Source: Tachypleus tridentatus (Eukaryota; Arthropoda; Merostomata; Xiphosura; Limulidae). From it: a DNA stretch of 64,000 bases. The DNA lies in the NCBI RefSeq assembly GCF_004210375.1, contig NC_134825.1, positions 2,852,001 to 2,916,000 on the forward strand, given 5' to 3'. How positions within the stretch are numbered: the first letter of the stretch is position 1; each line of letters begins with the position of its first letter. The position numbers and the translations under genes were made by a program. Below are positions 8,936 to 20,900 of this stretch, one piece after another. The notes beneath the pieces are model-generated. The model searched no databases. It saw only the letters and a program-made list of their open reading frames with translations, and was not told the DNA's origin.

Positions 8936-11900
8936 GTAAGTAATGAAACTATCTACTTATTGATCTTTTAATAAATGTATAAGACTGTTCAAAAATTATA
9001 TAAATTCTTCTCAAATATGATAAAAACGTGTTAAATCCTATCCTGTAGAACAGCTTGTAATTATTACTATTACTTATATTTTTAATACTTAATACTATGT
9101 TTGTTTAATTACAGTTACCACATCAATGAGTATTGTAGGCTACTTCAATTCTGTTATAGCTCTGTGAAATATATTGTGGTGTTATTACTATAGTGGGTAT
9201 TACAAACTGCTATAATTAACTGATATTTGGTTCTCAAGCACATTTGTATCTTAATACATTAGTGGATATTGTATACTTCTGAAATTAACTTGTAGCTCTG
9301 CGAAGTATATTCATATTTTATTACTTTAGTGATATAAACTTTAAAATTGTTATTTCTTAGTGAAATGTATTTACATGTTGGTACATTAGTGGATATTGTA
9401 TAATACTATAATTAAGTGTTTTTGAGTTGTTAAGTATATTTAGGTTTTATTAAAATAGTGGCTATTGTAGAGTGCTATAATTTACTGTTATTTCTGTTTA
9501 AAAGAGCTTTCATCACATTAACTAGTTGTACATGCTGTCTTGTTTTGTATTTTATTTTTGTTTTCAAGGATCTGTCAGTCATCAAAAGGTTTGTAAATTT
9601 TCATATTAAACAGAAATTTTGTTGACATTTTTACTTAAAGACATTGTTTTCTAGATATCTCCTGACAACTTGTATCGTATTACAAGGATTCTGTTTCCTG
9701 CTCATCCAGAAATCTTAAGTAAAATGTGTCAACAAGGATTTGACGATGCTCTTAAGTTTCTACAGAGACACAGTATGTTTGTGATAACTTGTAAAAAATG
9801 TACAAATAAATGGCTATCATACCTTTGTTTATTTCAATAATTTTATTCACCAAAAAACAGGTTTGTTACGTCTGTTTATTACACGTATGAAATTCATTAG
9901 TAGATAATTTTTAGATATTTGTTTATTATGTGTATTACGTTCACTGGTAAACAGCTTTTATAATTATACATTTGAATTTGAAAAACAACTCAATGTTTAA
10001 AGTAATCTTAAGTACAATATGATTTGTTTTTACATATAATATCCTACGTGAGATGTTTACAAGTGCATTTGAATCCGTAATTAACATATTCAAGTGATGA
10101 AAATAATGTAATAGTTTAATTTGTTTACATATAATATGCATAAGATGTTTAGATGTAGATTTGAATCTGACAACATATTAAAGTGGTGAAAGTCAGGTAC
10201 AATGTTGGTTTGTTTTAGATATGATATCCTGCATGAGATGTTTAGAAGTACAGTCTAGCTTTATTGTGGCAGAATCTGACACCTTCACAGAAAATGATAC
10301 TTTTAGTTCCAGTGCAGAAAATGAATCAGAACATTCATATGATGGTTGTATGGATTGTCGTTATCGTCAACAGATGGCGCTACTGGACAGTGTACCAGAA
10401 ACTGTAGTGAAAGGCAATACTTTAGCAACTTTTATATTAATTAATTTAGTTGTAAGATTTTGTATAAGATTGTTATAAAAATCGAAGATTAACATTGTGA
10501 GACCTATTAATACACTAAGATAAATAAGACACTATTTTGATTGTAATTTAATGATGAAAAACCAATTTTGAGATTATCAAAGACTCATCTCTTCTTCATT
10601 ACCCATCCAAGCCATCTCTAAACTTAAAGCCACTAACAATTAATTACAGCATAAAGATGCTATAACGACACTAGTTATTTAGTTCAATGTTATTGTTTTG
10701 TCTGTTTTCCAGTTTTGTCATTCCTTATAAATTACGCATCAGTATGTTAATGTCCAGATCCACCTTTCAAACATACACATGTTATAGGGTCTTTATCACT
10801 TAGTAACAATGCCTATTCAGTAATAACATTATTTCTAGTACTTGATAGTTATTGTTGATTGTGATATAAGTATGCTATATTAACAATACCTATTTAGTAA
10901 GGGTACTATTATTTCTATTATTGTCTCCACTTTTTGAGAGGTATTTTTAAATATGACATTATGATGTTATAGTGAATGTATTTGTTTAGCAGTGAACAGA
11001 AATTCTTTCATGTGATAACCAATATTGGTTTGAAAGTTTTTTTCCTAGTATGAAAATCTTAAAAATGTATTTATTTTCTAACAGCAATTAAAAATGCATC
11101 TGACGAGGTTAACAAAGGCATTATAAACTGGTTGTTTTGTCATCGACCAGTCAAACTACTGTCACTTCTATCTCTTCCATATGTGTTACCTATTGACATT
11201 ACAATTGTCATATTTTGCAAGTAAGTCATATACCATTCAAATCTTAAGCTTCTTGTCCTATCAATATTTATACATATATGTACATATGCTTTACTTCTGC
11301 ACTTTTAACCTAGCCCTAATTATTGATACTTGTGTTTAAATTAATTGTTTGTCCATGTTTTCTGATTTTCAAGATTCTAGATAAAGTCATTCATGTGATA
11401 TACAAAATATATAGTTAATACCTCATACCATTATTATATTTAGGGAATTCTTTGTGTTTTATCATTTTGGTAATACCATAAAAAGAATACACATAAGGTT
11501 AAATACTGTGGTAGTACAATCCACACTGAAAGAAATGACAGTACTATGGCAGTACAATCTGCACTGAAAAAGATAACAATATTGTGACAGTACATTCCAC
11601 ACTGAAAGAGATGACAATACTGTGGCAGTATAATATAGACTGAAAGAGATGACTATATCTCAAGTGAATAATGACTCTATAGTGTAGTCCAAAGAATCAG
11701 TGATGTATTTTATAGAGTCCAGAAGATCAGACATCCCAAGCTAATGGTCATAAACCATACATTGGCAGGAGAACAGTCATATGGTTAGTGTCAGAGAACA
11801 CTTTAACAAAACTTTTATCATTCGCTGCCATGCTTAGTGTTAAGATAACCTTCAGTGTATTACCAGGGGTGAAATGTACATCAGATTTTCTTGGCCATCT

Positions 11901-14900
11901 ACCTGTAGAAATACCTTCCATGGTAAGATGGCAAGGAATGATAAAATGAAAGAAGACATCTGTCTTATCTTACATAACAGTCTATGAAAATCACCAAAAC
12001 CATTTCTGTATATAAATGATTTTATTACTGCAGTAGTTAGTGTTTAGATTTACGAATATCTGTTGTCAGAACTTATTTTATTTTTAAATATAAATTTCAA
12101 GTTAAATTATCAGTCCTTTGTATAGTATGTTTATTTAAGGAATTTGACAATCTAAGAGAGTTGTACAGTATTTTATAAATATAGATGTTTTTAAAGAAGA
12201 AAGGACTGCTTCGTTTTTGATCACAACCCTATGATTATAATCACGTATTTTAATGTTATTAATTTTTCCAAAGTTTGATCAGTATAAAATGTGAAGCTGG
12301 AATATGTGATTGATGATTTCTGTTAATAGCTTACACTAAGTTTGAATTAGTGAGTTAATAGTTGAGTGAGTTTGTTAGACACTTCACTTTTTCAACAAAA
12401 TAGTAAATGATGAAACCTCTACTGTTTAGAGTGCAAGAAATTAGCAGGTAAGTGAAACTGTTGTACCAGCATTTTACCTGAACTTCTAAGTGAGCATCAG
12501 TTAAGCTGTCTTTTTGAAGAAATAACATGTATTTATAACCATTAGTGGGCTAGACTGTACAGTATAATTTTATCAAATATTCAAAATAACTCACTTAACA
12601 ATCTATAGAATATATTTACAAATATACTAATGTTTTATTCTGTTTATGTCACATAGTTAATAATTTAGGGTCAGGTTAACTTATTACTGTTTTCCACATA
12701 TGCAAGTAACACTTTAATAGTCTTGCTAGTGTCCTTTTCTGTTTGTTTTGTGCAGATAATACGTGTAGAATTTTCAAGTACAATAATTGTCTTTTATATG
12801 TTACAGAATCATGAACACTTATGTATTATTTCACAGATTGTGGAAACTAGTGCCAACTTTGCAGGAAGAACTACAAATAAATCTGAGAAAGGTTTTGAAT
12901 CTTCTAAAATCCATTATAAACAAACTGAACAAGAAGAGATGTATGCACAGTGCTAAGTAAGTATGTCTTTAATTTTGTAACATTATTAATGATCCTACTA
13001 AGTCTAAAGGTTATACATCAGGGTAAGATATGATGACTTGTCTTTAGCATTAATAATCCTTTCAAGTGTAATCGTTATATGTAAACATCAGTTACGATGA
13101 CTTGTTTTTAGTATTGATAATCCTGCTAAGTGTAATCGTTATATTTAAGCATCAGTTACGATGACTTGTCTTTAGTATTGATAATCTTGCTAAGTGTAAC
13201 GGTTATATTTAAGCATCAGTTATGATGACTTGTCTTTAGTATTAATAATCCTGCTAAGTGTAATCGTTATAATATTTAAGCATCAGTTACGATGACGTGT
13301 CTTTAGTATTAATAATTCTGCTAAGTCTAAAGGCTATGGGTTTGATGGCTTACATTTGTTATTGACAATTCTGTTAAGTTTAAAAGTTTAGTCTCAGGAT
13401 CACGTGTGATGACTGTCATTTATTATGAATATCCTTCTCTGTCTTGAAGTTTGGTGTAGGAACCATCTATGATGACTGTCATTTATTATGAATATCCTAC
13501 TTTGTTTAAAGGTTTGGTGTCAGAATCATGTATGATGACTGTCATTTATTATGAATATCTTACTTTGTCTAAATATTTGGTGTCAGGACCATGTATGATG
13601 ACTGTCATTTATTACGAATATCCTTCTCTGTCCAAATGTTTGGTGTCAGCATCATGTGTGTTTATTTACATTTGTTATTAATGATTCCACTAAGTTTAAA
13701 GACTAGGGGATTGATTATAGACAGGTATGATGCCTTACATTTGTTATCCATATTCCTACTTTCTATAAAGGTTTGACGTCGTTGTCAGGTATGATAGAGA
13801 TTGATTACAGACAGGTATGATGCCTTACATTTGTTATCCATATTCCTACTTTCTATAAAGGTTTGATGTCGTTGTCAGGTATGATAGAGATTGATTACAG
13901 ACAGGTATGATGCCTTACATTTGTTATCCATATTCCTACTTTCTATAAAGGTTTGATGTCGTTGTCAGGTATGATAGAGATTGATTACAGGCAGGTATGA
14001 TGCCTCACATTTGTTATCCATATTCCTACTTTCTATAAAGGTTTGATGTAATTGTCAGGTATGAAACTTACCTTTGTATAAATATAAAGTTTTGTTTCAT
14101 GTTTTTCTTTGTCAAATGGAAGACTTTCAGCTTAAGAGCAGATAGAAGCTACTTCATTGACTTGAGTAGTAACTAGCAGGTGATAGGACATTGACGTCCT
14201 GTGTTTTTTATGAACACAGTTGTTTGTTTAATATTTCTCCTTTAACTTTTTGAGACTTATAGTTCTTGTTTTTAAAGAGTATATTTAGTGGAAGCATGTA
14301 ATATTTTGTAATGATTTTGACTACGAAACTACGTATAAATTCAATTATATACTTCAAATATTCTTAATTTTTACAGCTGATATTGTGAATCAGTTGTGGT
14401 AAAACTGTGTGATTCCCACATAAACTTTTCACAAGTTTGTTGGTAAATGAATGAGATCTGTGATTAACATAGTTTAGTAGTTGAGCATCCCATATGTGAC
14501 AAATGTTATGACTTTGTAAGATGAACTTCCAAGTGGATGTTGTCTCCATGTGTGTCAGTCACAGTGCATCTCATTTAACCAAATTTGAAATTGACAAATG
14601 TGGAAAGAGGTGAACTACTGAAATGCTATTACATTAAAGGGTGCACTGATGAGGCACTTCTCAAGGAATATCACAGAATACATTCTTCAAAGGACCTAGA
14701 AATACTGTGTGCAAATTCATTAAAAAGTTGGAGGAGACAGTTCACTGAGATTCAATAGAATAAGCTAGCATAAGAACTGCATGTTATGTCACGCTAGCGT
14801 AAGAGTGCAGAACTGCATGTTATATCACGCTAGCGTAAGAACTGTATGTTATGTCACGCTAGCGTAAGAACTGCATGTTATGTCACTTTTTAATGTCATG

Positions 14901-17900
14901 TTATGTTATGTCACTTTGTCTGAGTTTGTCAATTTCAACAATATCTAATAGTCTTTGTTCCACATTTATTCAGTTATTTCCTTACAATATGTTTGAAGAC
15001 CAAAGTAGATGGATTTAACCCAACATATTGTAATTACGTTGCTGCTCTTTACAAGACTGGAAGTCCAATATGGACTGATGAAGTACCCCTCATCCTTTAA
15101 GGAAATGTCAACATATACAACTGCATTATCTGGCTTGAAACTATTCCAAACTTACCATTTTCTACCCACTTCTATGACACTGAGGTGACAGTGCGTGGTT
15201 TCGTTATTAGACATATACATTTTTGAAATCACCAACATGCATACTGTATGTCTACATCAGCATGTATAGAACAGTGCTTTAGGACACCAGAAGTTCTCAT
15301 GTTGCAGTGGTGAGATGTAAAACAAACTATGTAGAATATTGACATACTTATAATCGAGTGAGACATACTCTGTGGAAACTTTCAAAACATTTGATGTTGA
15401 TTTCTTTGTGAGTGGTACCTCATTTGTTTAACCTAACACCATCAGATTTATGGTTGTGGAGGCACATGAGAACCTGCTTGAACTACACAAACCTTTGCAT
15501 GGTTCCAGACCTAATGGATATAGTACATTATAGATCCTGTAGAAACAAATTTATACAACTGCTGTGATTAGGTCATAGTGACACTCTTGGTGGCAACATG
15601 TGACAACTGTGGTATTTCCATCTTCATTAACCTCTTAGCACTTTTGTTCATTTTCACCTTTTTATGTCATACTGTTTGTGATTCAGTAAGCTTTAAAACT
15701 CTTATTATAATCTTCTTGTAAAACGTTTATAATAACACTTCCGAGATTTTTAGATAAAATGTTAACAACATAATTGATTGTAATGACACTACTGAGATCT
15801 GTAGATAAAATGTTAACAACATAATTGATTGTAATGACACTACTGAGGTCTGTAGATAAAATGTTAACAACATAATTGATTGTAATGACACTACTGAGAT
15901 CTGTAGATAAAATGTTAACAACATAATTGATTGTAATGACACTACTGAGATCTGTAGATAAAATGTTAACAACATAATTGATTGTAATGACACTACTGAG
16001 ATCTGTAGATAAAATGTTAACAACATAAGTTGACTGTAATAATACTTTTGTTATCTGTGTATGAAATGTTAACATAATAACACGTACTCACAAGTATTGG
16101 ACATAACCTCTCAACCAATAGGAAAGTGACACATCATTCATGTACAGTTCTCACCCTGAGTACTTAGTGTATGCTAAAACTCATTCTTATTCCTCAGCAC
16201 TGTAGTGACCAGTCATGTTATTTTTCATTATGAATTATGGAATTTTTGTGCTTATTATTTTAATTTCATTTAAGATTCAAAAAATGTTTTTGTTCCATTT
16301 TCTTTATTTCTTTAGAGAATGGTACAAGATTTGAAATTGAGTTTCAGTTGGTTTCAGATAAATGTTATTGTCTTTTATGATACATGGATTTCTTTTATTA
16401 ATCAAGCCACAAGATTTTGGAACACGTATTCCAATCTTTCATTGACAGTTTAATTCCCAATTGTGTTGAAGCTTTGGCATTTAATCTCAGTTTCATCAGT
16501 TTGAAAATGACCAAATATAACAGACATAAAATTGTCACTGCTGTTGAAAAGCATCATTTACTATCAGAGTGAGCATCAAATATCCAATATCCCTTGTCAT
16601 TGTTATAAGTAGAAAGCATATAGTAAAAATTAGAAATTATAATGATATTAATACTCTAAATGAAATCAGTTTTTCCAATAAAAATTCTCATATCCACATT
16701 CCTGAAAACTGTTGAAATGTTATTTTCCTTAACTAGCAACTGGAGGTATTCTGTAGTGATTAATGTATCCATCATTGTACATCAAATGATTGGTTTTATT
16801 CTACATTATTTGTAAGCTGAACAGCTTTCTTCTGCTGCTAAGCTCGACTTGTCTTTGCATAACTTTGACCGGCTATTCCCAGCGTTTATTTATTATAATC
16901 CTGTTTCTGATGAGGATCAGGTAACACCCACCCTTGCTCTTTGCTGTTTCTGCTGTTTCTTGTATGCTCCTCAACACTAAGGGTTCCTTTCCTTCTCTGT
17001 ATTTCCTTACATTTTATGGATTTTTTTTTCATCTTCACATTGGCTCTCAGTTGCCATGATCTCTTCAGACTTCTCTGCCATCATGTGTTCTGAATTCTTC
17101 ATGTTTTCTGGAATTCCAATCTTTTGAATCTTCTTTTCCTACTTCAACTCTCTCTTCCTTCGTTCTTATAATTTTTGTTTTCTCTTTCTTTTAGCTAACC
17201 ATCCTCTTTACCTTTTCTTTCTGAGACTCTTGAATTCCTGTCCTGATGGCTTTAGTAGGGATTGTCACACCAATTTGTTCCACACACACTCTTAACTTCT
17301 GTAGTTATCCAAACTATTTGTTTGTGGGACTTGCATTACAAAGAAGCTTTATTCTGGGGAGTTATAATTCTTTAGATATATTCTGATGAACTCATTTGGG
17401 CTAGAGTCAACCAAGTACCAGTGTTGGAAGTTCTCAACGGGTGTTGTGGGCATTGTGCCTGATGCTGGTGTTTGGGTATAGTGCTCACGAAACCCTGGCG
17501 TTGCTGCATTGTCCTTGCATGACATTGTAGTGCGTCCCCTCGCAGGGCTCCATGGTGGGTGGGGTCAGTGGGTACCAAAATTTCTATTTTTTCCTGTGGA
17601 TCCTCCTTCAAAATTTTCAAATAAAATAATGAAAAAACAGTCAATAGGTAAACGACTACGTCTTGAAGACTCTGAGCAGCAATCTTCAACATCTGCAACA
17701 CACGTACCTCATTTTCTTATATTACATTCTCTTTCAGAAAAACCTTTAGGGCAAATGTCCCCCTTTTTTATTCAGAAGGGACTAGAGGGTCTTGCTGGCT
17801 CTCCAAAGTCAGTAAAGAAGCTTCGATCTGGAGACATATTAGTTGAAACATCCACAACCCAACACAGTGAACTCCTATTGAATTCAATGGCAATTAGGGA

Positions 17901-20900
17901 TATGCCTATTGAGGTTACCACTCATGCTACCTTGAATTCATCACGAGGAGTTATTGTTGAGAGGGATTTGAAGAACGTCCCAGAGTCAGAGATTCTCGCT
18001 GGTCTCTCCACTCAAGGAGTTTCTGCAGTGAGGCGCATCTCCACTCGCAAAGACAGAGTTACACTGCCAATAAATATCCTCGTTTTGACATTCACATCAT
18101 CACGTGCACCTGCCACCATCAAGGCAGGTTATTTAAATTGCATGGTACGGCCGTACATTCCAAACCCTCTCCAATGTTTCCAGTGTTAGAGGTTCGGCCA
18201 CTCAAAGACGTCATGTCATGGTTCCCTGACATGTTTCTCGTTGTGATGGCAAGGACCACGATGCCTATGAGTGTGGCATGGACCCACATTATATCAACTG
18301 CAATGGTTCTCACCCCTCTTACTTTCGTTCTTGCCCAAAATGGTTGGAGGAAAAAGAGGTGCAGCGTTTGAAAACGATACATAACATTAATTATCCTGAG
18401 GCTCGGAAATTGCTGTCCACAACTCCATCTCGGACATATACTGCTACACTTCGTTCCACAACTACAGTGGGAGTGCAGACAGATCTCTCTGTGCCTCCAA
18501 GAGAATCGTTTTCAAAACAAATGAAAAACCTTTTGACCTCCATGGTTAAAAAGGTCGATGACTCGACTTCCACACTTATCTCTGTTCCTCCCATACATTC
18601 CAACAAACCTCAAGATCCACATCCTTCAGTTTCAAATACAGGCATTTCTTCTGATACATCTTTTTCTCCCACCCCGAGAGGCAAAACAATCATTCGTTTG
18701 CGTCCTCAGTCACTGGAATCCCCTTCCAATAACAAAGACCTGCTCACTCGACCCAGGGCAGGATCCATGGAGGTTGATAGGCCTCTTCCGACTAAGGACA
18801 GTAAGGAAAAAAGACGTGGTCTTAAACAGAAGGGTTCTCCAGCCACTTCACCTACCCGTCATTAAAAATGGCCACCTTGATACAATGGAACTGTCGAGGT
18901 TTATGTTCTAATCTGGATGATATCAAAACACTGTTTGCTTTCTACCATCCTGTATGTCTTTCCTTACAAGAAACATTTCTAAAACCTGCTGATACAGTCA
19001 CCATTCGGCAGTTTTCTTTGTACAGAAATGACAGGCTGTGTGATGGACGAGTACATGGAGGGGTGGCACTATTGGTTCATCAGCATGTGCCCACTCTGTC
19101 TTTGTCACTCAACATACCTTTGGAGGCCGTAGCCATCCGTGTTTTCTTGGGTCATATCATCACTGTTTGTTCTCTCTACCTGTTCCCTGGAGAGACATAT
19201 GATCAATCAGACCTTGATGCTCTTGTTGAACAGTCGCCGTCTCCCTTTCTACTCCTGGGGGACTTTAATGGACATCATCCCCTCTGGGGAAGTGCTATTA
19301 TTGATGGGAGGGGCCGATCTGTAGAGCGGATGCTCTCTGATCACAATCTTTCTCTTTTCAATACTGGTTCTTCCATTTACTTTCATGCACCTGGTCAGTC
19401 CTTTAACGCTATTGATCTCTCAGTTTGCTCCCCTTCATTATTCTCCCATTTTTCATGGAGGGTTGACAATAATCCATAGGCAGTGATCATTTTCCTATAC
19501 TTTTGAGAGAGACTGGCCGTGGTCTATGCCACCCTACCCGCGTGCCCCGGTGGAAGCTGGATCAGACAGACTGGTCCACTTTTACTGCTCTCACAAAACT
19601 TGATCCTACCATTGTGAATCAGCCATCAATAGATGACTGTGTGGCAGCGGTAACTGGCTGTATTATGCAAGCAGCTGCTCAGTGAATTCCTAAAACCTCG
19701 ACACGCTTTCCATAATATCCTCGTTCGTGGTGCAATCCTGCTAGCCACTTAGCACGGAAGGCACAAAAACGGACCTGGTGTACTTTTCGTAGATATCCCA
19801 CACTTTCAAACCGCATTGCTCTCCAACGGGCCCGTGCACGTGCAAGGTGGGTAAGACGTCAAAGCCAGAAGGAATCTTGGATTAAGTTTACAACTAGCAT
19901 ATCTTCTACCACCAGTTTGAAGGTCATATGGGACAGGATTCGAAAGGTCAGTGGGCACTACAATTCTGTCCCCCTCTCAATCTTACTCTATGATGGTCAG
20001 GAGGTGGCTGATGTCCGGAGCATCGTTGATACTCTAGGTAAAAGCTTTTGCCAAGTATCTAGCACTTCTGCTTCTTCCTCCACCTTCTTAGCCATCAAGA
20101 CTCAGGCAGGGCAAACACCTCTTTCCTTTCGAACTAACTGTCTCTATGACTATAATTGTCCCTTTATACTGGTGGAGCTGAAAATGGCCCTTCATCGGTC
20201 TGGCAGTACATCTGTTGGACCTGATGATGTACACTATGACATGCTGCACCATCTATCTCCTGCTTCTCTTGATGTCCTTCTAATTGTCTTTAACCGGATC
20301 TGGCAGGAGAATGTTTTTCCTGATGCCTGGCGCCAGGCTATTATTTTATCTTTCTCTAAGCCAGGGAAAGATCCCGAGATTCCTTCAAACTACCGTCCAA
20401 TTGCTTTGACGAGCTGTCTCTGTAAGACCTTAGAAAGGATGGTTAATGCTCGTCTTGTTTGGTTCCTCGAATCAAACAACCTCCTCTCGCCCATCCAGTG
20501 TGGGTTCCGACGTCAGCACTCCACAACAGACCACCTAATTCGACTTGAAACATCAATCAGAGAAGCTTTTCTCAAACGCCAACATCTTGTATCAATATTC
20601 TTTCAAATTGAGAAGGCTTATGACACAACATGGAGGTATGGCGTTTTGCGAGACCTCCATACTTATGGGTTACGTGGCCATTTACCCATGTTTATTAAAA
20701 AAATTTTAATGAACAGGAGATTCCAAGTTCATATGGGTTCGACACTTTCCCGTTCTTTTGTACAGGAACTTGGAGTCCCTAAGGGCTGTGTTTTGAGTGT
20801 CACACTTTTAAGTATAAAGATAAATGCCGTCACTGAACAACTCCCTCTCACTGTTGCGAATGGGCTGTATGTCGATGACTTTCACATCTGGTGCCAGTCG

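Noticed and set aside
13469..13681. ORFs with repeated 'CMMTVIYYEY'
   Set aside because: Translation of the ~62-bp minisatellite; short, no start context and no homology recognised.
15683..16075. Two overlapping minus-strand ORFs (130 and 99 codons) over the 51-bp array
   Set aside because: The period is divisible by 3, so open frames are expected. Two frames are open at once and the peptides have no recognisable domain.
17041..17370. T/C-rich stretch as an extra lipase exon
   Set aside because: No frame continues the lipase, and exons 12956 and 23097 join in phase without it. It fits a LINE 5' region better.
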